A DNA stretch of 49,018 nucleotides from Candidatus Agathobaculum merdipullorum. GTDB taxonomy: Bacteria; Bacillota; Clostridia; Oscillospirales; Butyricicoccaceae. The notes beneath the pieces are model-generated. The model made no database searches and was not told the origin of the DNA. It saw only the letters and a program-made list of their open reading frames with translations. The translations under genes were made by a program, and so were the position numbers. Where the stretch lies: positions 1-49,018 of the forward strand of contig DXDZ01000013.1 of assembly GCA_019115185.1 (NCBI GenBank). The letters are read 5' to 3'. The number at the start of each line of letters is the position of its first letter. The stretch's first letter is position 1. Positions 1 through 8,507 of this stretch are shown here, one piece after another.

Positions 1-69
1 AAAGTTTTTTATTTTCTGACTTTCCCTATTACCCGCCAAAAGTTAACCATTGCTAACCTCTGCTTTTTG

Positions 70-97
70 TTGCTTTTTCTCATTCTTGTGTTACAAT
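70..97 (+). promoter_or_regulatory. Candidate promoter of the ferredoxin gene
   Basis: A TTGCTT box (70-75) is followed after 16 bases by TACAAT (92-97), about 34 bases before the ferredoxin start. A GGAGGTG ribosome binding site lies at 116-122. Assigned by pattern only. Confidence 0.45.
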
Positions 98-130
98 AAA
101 TGTGTAAATTCAAATGGAGGTGCAATACCA

Positions 131-301
131 ATGGCATATGTTATCAGTGGCGCTTGCATCAGCTGTGGTTCCTGCGCGGGCGAGTGCCCGGTAGGCGCTA
201 TTTCTGAGGGCGACGGCAAGTACGAGATCAATCCGGACGCTTGCATCGACTGCGGCAGCTGCGCAGGTACCTGCCCGGTAGGCGCTATTTCGCAGGGCTA
301 A
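131..301 (+). CDS. 2[4Fe-4S] ferredoxin
   Basis: This 56-residue protein is a small soluble clostridial ferredoxin, an electron carrier of the cytoplasm. It consists almost entirely of two matching halves, each with a CxxCxxCxxxCP cluster motif (CISCGSCAGECP and CIDCGSCAGTCP), so it should bind two [4Fe-4S] clusters. The start is the ATG after a GGAGGTG ribosome binding site. A longer reading frame upstream has no such signal and adds non-ferredoxin sequence. It is a single-gene unit closed by a strong hairpin terminator. Its likely partners in this window are Bcd-EtfAB as electron donor and Rnf as acceptor; this is known for the families and inferred here from proximity. Confidence 0.96.
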   Translation: MAYVISGACISCGSCAGECPVGAISEGDGKYEINPDACIDCGSCAGTCPVGAISQG

Positions 302-355
302 TTGTTTAGCATAGACGCGAAATACCTAACCAAATCCGGTATTCCGGAACACAAT

Positions 356-400
356 AACGCCTGAAAGCGGTTCATTCGCTTTCAGGCGTTTTGCTTTTTC
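356..400 (+). terminator. Rho-independent terminator after ferredoxin
   Basis: A 14-bp perfect stem (356-369 with 377-390, arms AACGCCTGAAAGCG/CGCTTTCAGGCGTT) is followed by a T-rich run. It lies 55 bases after the ferredoxin stop. Confidence 0.85.
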
Positions 401-433
401 TATATGATAAGTGCACCCACTACCCTCATTAGC

Positions 434-464
434 AAAAAACAAGCCTGTCCATTCGGACAGGCTC
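434..464 (-). terminator. Terminator of the bcd-etfBA operon
   Basis: AAGCCTGTCC and GGACAGGCT form a hairpin with an ATTC loop (441-463). On the minus strand it is followed by a run of T (434-440). It closes the operon downstream of etfA. Confidence 0.8.
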
Positions 465-514
465 GTTTATTATATGCATTTGAGTGCGAAATCTGATCGC
501 GTCAGCGCTTGGGC

Positions 515-1630
515 TTACTTGGAAGCCTGCGCAGCCTTGATCGCGTCGATCATCATCGGAACAACCTTGAACAGGTCACCGCAGATGCCGTAGTCCGCTA
601 CGTCGAAGATCGGAGCGGAGTCAGACTTGTTAACCGCTACGATGCACTCGGAATCCTGCATGCCAGCCTTGTGCTGGATCGCACCGGAGATGCCCAGCGC
701 AACATACAGCTTCGGATGTACGGTCTTGCCGGTCTGACCAACCTGATGGTCAGCAGTCAGCCAGCCGGAGTCGATTGCCGCACGGGAACCGCCGACAACG
801 CCGCCGAACAGGCCAGCCAGCTCTTCTGCCAGCTTGATGCCAGTCTCAACGTCCTTGGAGATACCACGGCCAACGGAAACGACTACGTCAGCGCCGGTCA
901 GGTCAACCAGTTCCTTGGCTTCCTTGACAACTTCCAGAACCTTGGTCTGGAGGTCTGCGTCAGACAGCTGTACGTCAACCTTCTCGACTGCAACAGCGTT
1001 TGCCTTCGCCTCGTCGTACTCGCCCTTCTTCAGAACGCCCGGACGAACGGTTGCCATCTGGGGACGGAAGCGCGGGCAGATAATGGTCGCCATCAGGTGA
1101 CCGCCGAATGCCGGACGGGTCATCTTCAGGTTGCGGTCAGCACGATCGAGCGCGTCAATCTGTGCCTGCGGCAGGGTGGAAGATTCCTGCAGGAAAGCAG
1201 CGTACTTCTCAACGTCAACGTCGAGGTGCGTGCAGTCTGCGGTCAGGCCGGTGTGCAGACGAGCTGCGCAGCGCGGGCCGAGGTCACGGCCGATGTTGGT
1301 TGCCGCGATCAGCATGATCTCCGGCTTCTTGGCCATAACGGTATCGCAAATCACCTTTGCATATGCATCGGTGGTGTAGGTCTCGAGACGGTCGTCCTCC
1401 GCAACCAGAACCTTGTCCGCGCCGTAAGCGCCCAGTTCCTTGGCCATTGCGTCGCCTACGCCCTTGCCGCCCAGCAGCAGGCCGCAAACTTCCGTGCCCA
1501 TATCGTCCGCCAGCTTACGCGCCTCGGAAATCAGCTCCAGCACGGTCGGCTGCAACTTGCCCTGGCGCTGCTCACAGAATACCCATACGCCGGAAAAATC
1601 GGCGAGGTTGGTGTTATTGAATTCAGCCAT
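515..1630 (-). CDS. etfA: Electron transfer flavoprotein alpha subunit
   Basis: The 371-residue protein is the FAD-binding alpha subunit of an electron transfer flavoprotein. The C-terminal half holds the ETF-alpha FAD signature, with [13 protein letters not shown] and the following [10 protein letters not shown] near residues 270-305; the N-terminal half is the usual alpha/beta domain. It is last in a bcd-etfB-etfA operon, 18 bases after etfB. In butyrate-forming clostridia this complex oxidises NADH and bifurcates electrons to crotonyl-CoA and ferredoxin. That activity is inferred from the gene set, because simple ETFs share the same fold. Confidence 0.95.
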   Translation of the reverse strand: MAEFNNTNLADFSGVWVFCEQRQGKLQPTVLELISEARKLADDMGTEVCGLLLGGKGVGDAMAKELGAYGADKVLVAEDDRLETYTTDAYAKVICDTVMAKKPEIMLIAATNIGRDLGPRCAARLHTGLTADCTHLDVDVEKYAAFLQESSTLPQAQIDALDRADRNLKMTRPAFGGHLMATIICPRFRPQMATVRPGVLKKGEYDEAKANAVAVEKVDVQLSDADLQTKVLEVVKEAKELVDLTGADVVVSVGRGISKDVETGIKLAEELAGLFGGVVGGSRAAIDSGWLTADHQVGQTGKTVHPKLYVALGISGAIQHKAGMQDSECIVAVNKSDSAPIFDVADYGICGDLFKVVPMMIDAIKAAQASK

Positions 1631-1648
1631 TATAGTTTCTCCTTTCGA

Positions 1649-2449
1649 TCAGATGATGTGCTTCTTGAGAAGCTCAGCTGCGAGGGTCTCGCAGGTAGCC
1701 TTGTCAGCACCTTCGAGCATCTTGCCCTGGCCCTTCTGCGGGGGCGTAAAGGACTTGAAGATATTGGTGGGAGAACCCTTCAGGCCGATGGTGGTGGTAT
1801 CGATCAGCGGATCGTCCTTGAGGGTATTGTAATCATAAACCGTTACCGGCTTGGAGTAGCAATCCATAATGCCGCCCAGAGACATGTAACGCGGAACGTT
1901 CAGTTCCTTGATGCAAGTCAGCAGGCAGGGAGTCTTGCACTGGATGGTCATGTAGCCGTCCTCGAGCATACGCTTAACGGTGACGGTGTTGCCTTCCTTC
2001 TTGATGTCGGCAGCGTAGGAGATCTGCGGGATGCCGAGCTTCTCCGCGATCTGGGAGCCTACCTGCGCGGTGTCGCCGTCGATAGCCTGACGGCCGCAGA
2101 ATACGATATCGTCGTCCTCAAGGCCAACCTTCTTGACGGCAGCCGCGAGGATCTGGGAGGTAGCAAAGGTATCGGAACCGCCGAACTCACGAGCGGAAAC
2201 CAGAACCGCCTCGTCCGCGCCGCGTGCGAGCAGCTCGCGGAGCATGCCTTCGGCCGGTGCCGGGCCCATGGTGATGACAACGACCTTGCAGCCGGTCTCG
2301 TCCTTGAGCTTGAGAGCAGCCTCAACCGCGTTGAGGTCGTCCGGGTTGGTGATGGTTTCCATGGATGCGCGGTTCAGAGTGCCGTCGGGATTGACTGCAA
2401 CCTTACCGGAGGTATCCGGAACCTGCTTTACACAAACAATAGCCTTCAT
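1649..2449 (-). CDS. etfB: Electron transfer flavoprotein beta subunit
   Basis: This 266-residue ETF beta protein begins MKAIVCVKQVPDTSGKV, the typical start of clostridial EtfB. It contains the ETF-beta signature region around residues 120-150 (FCGRQAIDGDTAQVGSQIAE). It forms the heterodimer with EtfA and carries the second flavin, which is the bifurcating one in Bcd-EtfAB complexes. It sits between bcd and etfA with short gaps (21 and 18 bases), so all three are likely co-translated. Length and conservation are normal. Confidence 0.95.
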   Translation of the reverse strand: MKAIVCVKQVPDTSGKVAVNPDGTLNRASMETITNPDDLNAVEAALKLKDETGCKVVVITMGPAPAEGMLRELLARGADEAVLVSAREFGGSDTFATSQILAAAVKKVGLEDDDIVFCGRQAIDGDTAQVGSQIAEKLGIPQISYAADIKKEGNTVTVKRMLEDGYMTIQCKTPCLLTCIKELNVPRYMSLGGIMDCYSKPVTVYDYNTLKDDPLIDTTTIGLKGSPTNIFKSFTPPQKGQGKMLEGADKATCETLAAELLKKHII

Positions 2450-2470
2450 AGTTCAGTTTTCCTCCTTTAC

Positions 2471-3622
<1,152 letters not shown>

Positions 3623-3738
3623 GCCATATACCTCCCAAAAAATATTCGCGGGTGTACAGAAAAACACAGCGCCCGATGCCCATGGGCCGCAGCGCTGCGT
3701 TGTGAGCCAACACCCTACTTTGGAGCATGTCTATTTAT

Positions 3739-3766
3739 ATTATATCGTTTGCCGGGAATATGTCAA
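3739..3766 (-). promoter_or_regulatory. Strong sigma-70-type promoter for bcd-etfBA
   Basis: On the minus strand a perfect TTGACA (3761-3766) and a perfect TATAAT (3739-3744) are separated by 16 bases, about 115 bases upstream of bcd. The region 3623-3975 otherwise holds no gene. It has a possible structured leader near 3665-3710 and, at its far end, the GGAGGAG ribosome binding site of the asparagine synthase gene. Confidence 0.75.
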
Positions 3767-3975
3767 GGATTTAACAGACTTTTACCCGAGATTTTCGACC
3801 CGTTTTTTTCCATTGCCGCGCCGTGTTTTTACCCTGTGTGGAATCTGCGCTTTTGTCTCCTTTTTGTATAAACACGCGCGATATCCTAAGCGGTATCCCA
3901 GTGGTTTTTTCTCATATTCCGCGCCTCTTCCGCATAATAAGCAAGGAAGGCTATCATATAAAGGAGGAGAAGAAT

Positions 3976-5472
3976 ATGTGTGGAATCGGCGGCTTTGTCG
4001 ATTATGAACACGACGCGCGCCGCTATGCCGCAGCGGCAAAGCGCATGCAGCGCAGCCTGACGCCGCGCGGCCCGGATGCAGAGGGCGACTATCAGGATGC
4101 GGACGCGGTGCTCGTCCACCGCCGCCTGACCGTCATTGACCCCGACGGCGGCACGCAGCCCATGTACGCGCCGGACGGGAATACCGTGCTGGTATATAAC
4201 GGAGAGTTATATAATACCGAAGAAATACGAAAAGACCTATTAGCCCGCGGGCATACGTTCCGCGGCCATTCGGACACTGAGGTGTTGCTGCACGCCTTCC
4301 TTGAATGGGACACGGATGCGTTCGAGCGTCTCAACGGAATTTTCGCGTTCGCCATCTGGCAAAAGAAGGAGCGGCGGCTCGTGCTGTGCCGCGACCGGCT
4401 GGGCGTCAAGCCCCTGTTCGTCGCGCGCTTACAGGACGGCATTGTGTTCGGCTCTACCATCGGCGCGGTGCTGTGTCACCCCGCGGTCGAGCCCGAAGTC
4501 GATGAGGACGGTCTGCGGGCTGTGCTGCTGCTCGGCCCCGCGCGCCCGCCCGCGTCCGGCGTGTTCCGGCAGATCGACTCCCTGCTGCCCGGACATTATG
4601 CCGAACTCACGCCCGAGGGCTATGCCGACCGCACCTATTGGAAGCTGGAAGCGCACGAGCACCCGGACGATCTGGAAACCACAATCGCACGCACGCACGA
4701 GCTGATCTGCGATGCGGCGCAGCGGCAGCTGGTGTCCGATGTCCCGCTCGCCTGCTTTCTTTCCGGCGGGCTGGATTCCTCCATCCTCTCCATGCTGGCC
4801 GCCAAGACCTACGCCGCCCGCGGCGAAACGCTGCACACCTGGTCGGTTGACTACCGCGACAACGACAAATATTTCACCAAAAACAGCTTCCAGCCCAACA
4901 GCGATAACGAATTCATTCAGATGATGGTCGATGCGCTCGGCACACGGCATCACAACGTCGTCATCGAACCCGATGCCCTGTGCGCCGCGCTGCTGCCTGC
5001 CACCGATGCGCGTGACCTGCCCGGCATGGCGGACGTGGACTCCTCGCTGCTGCTGTTCTGCGCGGCAGTCAAACAGGGCGGCACGACCGTGTGCCTGTCC
5101 GGCGAGTGCGCCGACGAGCTGTTCGGCGGCTACCCGTGGTACCACCGCGAGGAAATCCTGTTTGAGGACACCTTCCCGTGGTCGCGCTCGGTCGATCTGC
5201 GGCTCGGCCTGCTCGCACCCGGCATCGTGCGGGACGGCGCGGAATTTGTCCGCGAGCACTATCTCGCCACCTGCCGCCGCGCCGAAAAGCTGCCGACCGA
5301 CAGCAAAAAGGACGCGCGCATGCGCGAAATGTTCGTGCTCAATCTGGACTGGTTTATGGCAACCCTGCTCGAAGGAAGCGTTGCACAAGGATACCGCAGC
5401 CGATCATCTACTCCTCCAAGGTATAACCGTAGCCGAACAGGAAGTAGTTATAGTCGTCTGTATCCGATGTAA
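3976..5472 (+). CDS. asnB: Asparagine synthase (glutamine-hydrolysing), 5' part, split by an integrated element
   Basis: This reading frame of 498 codons starts at ATG 3976 after GGAGGAG and begins MCGIGGF, so Cys2 is the amidotransferase nucleophile. The class II glutaminase domain covers about residues 1-200. The ATP-binding synthase motif SGGLDSS lies near residue 262. Homology stops at LDWFMATLL (base 5370); the last ~33 codons come from the inserted element. The missing C-terminal 143 residues lie in the same frame at 16129-16561. Joining at the shared GCTCGA gives 609 residues, a normal AsnB length. In the integrated form the synthase domain is truncated and probably inactive. A sporulation role, like that reported for B. 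subtilis AsnO, is only suggested by the SpoIID-like downstream neighbours. Confidence 0.92.
   Translation: MCGIGGFVDYEHDARRYAAAAKRMQRSLTPRGPDAEGDYQDADAVLVHRRLTVIDPDGGTQPMYAPDGNTVLVYNGELYNTEEIRKDLLARGHTFRGHSDTEVLLHAFLEWDTDAFERLNGIFAFAIWQKKERRLVLCRDRLGVKPLFVARLQDGIVFGSTIGAVLCHPAVEPEVDEDGLRAVLLLGPARPPASGVFRQIDSLLPGHYAELTPEGYADRTYWKLEAHEHPDDLETTIARTHELICDAAQRQLVSDVPLACFLSGGLDSSILSMLAAKTYAARGETLHTWSVDYRDNDKYFTKNSFQPNSDNEFIQMMVDALGTRHHNVVIEPDALCAALLPATDARDLPGMADVDSSLLLFCAAVKQGGTTVCLSGECADELFGGYPWYHREEILFEDTFPWSRSVDLRLGLLAPGIVRDGAEFVREHYLATCRRAEKLPTDSKKDARMREMFVLNLDWFMATLLEGSVAQGYRSRSSTPPRYNRSRTGSSYSRLYPM
5378..5396 (+). repeat. Left att arm (attL) of the asnB element
   Basis: The 19 bases GCGTTGCACAAGGATACCG are the inverted counterpart of 16103-16121 with one mismatch. 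They lie 5 bases inside the GCTCGA core (5367-5372) and are read as one half of the recombinase attP site. Confidence 0.85.
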
Positions 5473-6019
5473 AGGAGAGGGGAACGGTTTCCCCTGCAGC
5501 CAGCGGCCCAACATAGGCGTTATGTACCTCCAGCGGCTCGTCCGGAATGGTCGCATCATCCCCATACTGCCGCGGGTTGTCCAGTTTATACAGGGAAATC
5601 TCCAGCTGTATCGTGCCGAAATCCACGTCGGTCTGATTGGTGAAGCTGGCGCGGTGTTCACCCGCATATCCTTTGTTCCTGCCCGTATCATTGTGATAGG
5701 AAAAGGCGGTTTCGTTCAAAATCCGGTTCAGTTCCTCGCGGATCGCCGCATCAATATCCGGATTGTCCCCCGGCTGGTACAGCTCCTCCTCCGGAGCCGG
5801 CACATCGGCGCTGTCTGTCGGCGCGATTGGCTGCGCCTGCATTTCTTCGTCCGGTAATGCCTCTTCCTGCACGTTTTCTGTTTGCACGGTCTCATCTTCT
5901 CTGCCGTCGTTCCATTTCGCCCAAAGCTGCGAAAACAACCCATAAAGGGAGAATGCAATCAGCAAAATCCCGATGATTGCCAGCAACAGCAGGCTTCCGC
6001 TTTTGACTCGCTCTTTCAT
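5408..6019 (-). CDS. Hypothetical membrane-anchored protein
   Basis: I do not recognise this family. The 203-residue protein has a basic N-terminus, one transmembrane segment (about residues 10-30, SGSLLLLAIIGILLIAFSLY), an acidic Glu/Pro-rich linker (about 40-90) and a soluble C-terminal domain. That domain, with alternating beta-type patterns such as FGTIQLEISLYKLDN, resembles extracytoplasmic beta-sandwich domains of the FxLYD kind, but this is a weak impression. The start at 6019 was chosen because the longer frame adds a Cys-rich stretch without support. It ends only 12 bases from the att arm, at the very edge of the element. Confidence 0.7.
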   Translation of the reverse strand: MKERVKSGSLLLLAIIGILLIAFSLYGLFSQLWAKWNDGREDETVQTENVQEEALPDEEMQAQPIAPTDSADVPAPEEELYQPGDNPDIDAAIREELNRILNETAFSYHNDTGRNKGYAGEHRASFTNQTDVDFGTIQLEISLYKLDNPRQYGDDATIPDEPLEVHNAYVGPLAAGETVPLSFTSDTDDYNYFLFGYGYTLEE

Positions 6020-6196
6020 AGCGCACCGCTTTCCCAAACCGCACACGGGACATAAGCCCGTTTCCCCACAATCTTTCCTCCTACCAGACCGGTTTCGCAT
6101 CGGCCTATACTCTGTATTATATCAAACCAGCACAAAAATGCCAGAACAATCGACGGTTTATTTTCCTATTTTCCACAATAAGGGAGGCGTTTTCCG

Positions 6197-6310
6197 ATGA
6201 CCACCACCGCAACCGTTTCCACCGGCAGCGCGGCACTCACGCCGGGCGCGCTCAAAGCACAGATCGCGCGCATCCGTCAGGGATTTGACCGCCCGCTGCC
6301 CAATTCGTAA
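6197..6310 (+). CDS. Small protein upstream of the serine recombinase
   Basis: A 37-residue reading frame begins at ATG 6197 behind AAGGGAGGCG, a good ribosome binding site, and ends 36 bases before the recombinase start. The sequence is Thr/Ser/Ala-rich, then has a basic helix-like stretch, LKAQIARIRQGFDRPLPNS. No family is recognised. Its position directly before the recombinase in the same direction makes a regulator or directionality factor possible, which is inference only. Confidence 0.5.
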   Translation: MTTTATVSTGSAALTPGALKAQIARIRQGFDRPLPNS

Positions 6311-6345
6311 CCACCCGCGCATTCCACAGGAAAGGAGGACGCTGC

Positions 6346-7890
6346 ATGGTCGCCGTGTACACCCGCCAATCGGTCGAACGGGCGGACAGCATTTCGGTCG
6401 AGCAACAGGCGCAGCTTTGCCGCGACGCGCTGACCGCGCGCGAGCTGGCAGGCTGCAAGGTCTACACCGATAAGGGCTTTTCGGGCAAAAATATCGACCG
6501 TCCGGCCTTACAGCAGCTGCTGGCCGACGCGGAAAACGGATTCATCGACAAAATTCTGGTCTACCGGCTCGACCGTATCAGCCGCTCGGTGCACGACTTT
6601 ACCGGCCTGTGCAGCCGTCTGTCCGCCAAGGGCGTGCATTTCCAGTCGGTCACCGAGGGCATCACGCTCGACGACAGCCCCTCCGGCACGGTCATGGCGC
6701 AGATCATGATGGTGTTTGCGCAGTTTGAGCGCGAAACTATCCAGCGGCGTGTGACCGACAACTATTTTGCCCGCGCGAAAACCGGTATGTATCTGGGCGG
6801 CCGCCCGCCGTTCGGCTTTGCCAAAGGGCAAACGCTTGTCGGCGGCAAACACACCGCCTGTTATGTCCCGCACCCCGAGCAAGCCGCGCTGATGGCCGCG
6901 CTTTATGCGCGTTATGCGCAGGAGGGCGAAACGCTGGGGTCGCTGGTGCGATGGCTCAATGCTCACGGGCACTGCACCGCGCGCGGCGGCAGCTGGTCCA
7001 CGCTGCCGCTCGGCCGTCTGCTGCGCAATCCTGCGTTTGTGCGGGCGGACGCGGCGGTCTACCGTTATCTGCAAGGCAAGGGCGCCACCATGAATGACCC
7101 GATCGAAGCCTACGACCAGTGGCGCGGCTGTTATTGCTACGCGCCGCGCGCCGCCGTGCCAACCGGACGCAAATGCAACGATCTGTCCGCCTGCTGCATC
7201 ACGCTTGCCCCACACGAAGGACTGATCGACGCGGCGCTCTGGCTGGATGTGCAGCGCAAGCTCGACCGGAACCGGGCGCTCAAAAGCAGCGGTTCCGGCT
7301 CGCACAGCTGGCTTTCCGGACTGATGAAATGCGCCAAATGCGGCTACGCCATCACGGTCGTCAACAAACCCGCCGGCATGCGCGGACACTATATCAACTG
7401 CGGCGGGCGCAAGCGCGGCGGCGCGATTTGCCCCGGCCGCATCAAGACCATCACGCTTGAGCAGATCGAGGGCGCGGTGGAGGCCCGGCTGCTGCACTTT
7501 CTGAAAAGCTACCGCGCAATACCGCTCCAAGTGCCGCAGCGGCGCAACACACAGGTCAATCAGCTGGAAATCGCCATCGCCCAGCACGAAGAGGCCATCC
7601 GACAGCTGACGCAAAACCTCGCCCACATCCGCGAGCCAGACGTGATACATATTATCTCAGCGCAAATTCACCAGGAAAACGACGAACTGCACGCCTGCAC
7701 GGCGCAGCGCGCCGCACTGCTGTATCAAAGCCAGCCCGCCGATCTCGAACCGTTCTTTGCCGCCGTACTGACAGAGTGGCCGTCCTACACCATCGCAGAG
7801 AAAAAGCTGATCGCCAAAGCGGCGATCGAACGGGTGATGGTGGAGGAGGACACCATCGAAGTGGTATTCCACGCGTCATACGGCGATTGA
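6346..7890 (+). CDS. Large serine recombinase of the asnB element
   Basis: This 514-residue site-specific recombinase has the N-terminal resolvase domain (about 1-145) with catalytic Ser9 in YTRQS and the DRISRS motif. A recombinase domain follows (about 155-265), then a zinc ribbon beginning CAKCGY near residues 328-331, and a coiled-coil-rich C-terminus. The start follows AAAGGAGG at 6331-6338. Enzymes of this family integrate DNA by joining attP and attB through a 2-base crossover and excise it with a directionality factor. It lies 1 kb inside the left att arm, so it most likely catalysed the insertion into asnB. Confidence 0.95.
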   Translation: MVAVYTRQSVERADSISVEQQAQLCRDALTARELAGCKVYTDKGFSGKNIDRPALQQLLADAENGFIDKILVYRLDRISRSVHDFTGLCSRLSAKGVHFQSVTEGITLDDSPSGTVMAQIMMVFAQFERETIQRRVTDNYFARAKTGMYLGGRPPFGFAKGQTLVGGKHTACYVPHPEQAALMAALYARYAQEGETLGSLVRWLNAHGHCTARGGSWSTLPLGRLLRNPAFVRADAAVYRYLQGKGATMNDPIEAYDQWRGCYCYAPRAAVPTGRKCNDLSACCITLAPHEGLIDAALWLDVQRKLDRNRALKSSGSGSHSWLSGLMKCAKCGYAITVVNKPAGMRGHYINCGGRKRGGAICPGRIKTITLEQIEGAVEARLLHFLKSYRAIPLQVPQRRNTQVNQLEIAIAQHEEAIRQLTQNLAHIREPDVIHIISAQIHQENDELHACTAQRAALLYQSQPADLEPFFAAVLTEWPSYTIAEKKLIAKAAIERVMVEEDTIEVVFHASYGD

Positions 7891-7893
7891 TTG

Positions 7894-7932
7894 CAAAAAG
7901 CCCGCCGCAGAAGAAAACTTCTGCGGCGGGCC
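7894..7932 (-). terminator. Terminator between the recombinase and the mocA-like gene
   Basis: A 14-bp stem (GCCCGCCGCAGAAG at 7900-7913 with 7918-7931) has A5 on its left side, so it reads as an intrinsic terminator for the minus-strand XDH operon. It also lies just after the recombinase stop on the plus strand. Confidence 0.75.
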
Positions 7933-7937
7933 TTACT

Positions 7938-8507
7938 TCATCCGTTTAAGTCGGATACTGTATCCACATCGTATAGTTCGCGCTCACTTCCTGCCTGCAC
8001 GGTTACACAGTCCGCGCCGCGCAGCAGTTCCCGGCCGCCCTCATCGCCCTCGAGCCCGCGCAAGGCGGGCGCCAACGCCGCGCAAAACAGGTTGGGGTTG
8101 CCGCGCCGCTCGCCAAACACCACGCGCGCCATGCGCACGCCGGGCGCAGCCGCGTCCAGCAGACGCGCGACCGTCTTTTGGGTCAGATATGGCTGATCGG
8201 CCACGACGAACACGATAAAATCGCCGTCCTGCAAGTCGAGCGCATCCAGTCCCGCGCGGATGGTATAAGACAGGCCCTTTTCACTCTCCGGGCTGTCCAC
8301 CGCGCGCACGCCAAGCGCCTGCGCGCCCGCGCGCACTGCCGCATAGCGGGAAACCACGGCCAATGTGCAGTCCTCCCGCTCGCGCACGAGTTCTGCCAGT
8401 GTGTCCAGCCCATGCCGGTAAAGCGGCTTGCCGGAAAGCACTTTGAGCAGCTTATTTTCCCCGAAACGTCGGCTGTTACCCGATGCCAGAAACAGAATAT
8501 GCTTCAT
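7938..8507 (-). CDS. MobA/MocA-like nucleotidyltransferase
   Basis: This 189-residue protein is of the MobA-like NTP-transferase family. It begins with a Rossmann-type nucleotide-binding segment, LFLASGNSRRFGENKLL, and has the acidic metal-site motif VVADQPYL near residue 105. Family members such as MocA attach CMP (or GMP in MobA) to molybdopterin. It is the last gene of the molybdoenzyme operon and overlaps the catalytic-subunit gene by 4 bases, so it probably makes the cofactor form used by that enzyme. The choice between cytidylyl and guanylyl transfer is inferred from the enzyme class, which usually uses the cytosine dinucleotide. Confidence 0.85.
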   Translation of the reverse strand: MKHILFLASGNSRRFGENKLLKVLSGKPLYRHGLDTLAELVREREDCTLAVVSRYAAVRAGAQALGVRAVDSPESEKGLSYTIRAGLDALDLQDGDFIVFVVADQPYLTQKTVARLLDAAAPGVRMARVVFGERRGNPNLFCAALAPALRGLEGDEGGRELLRGADCVTVQAGSERELYDVDTVSDLNG

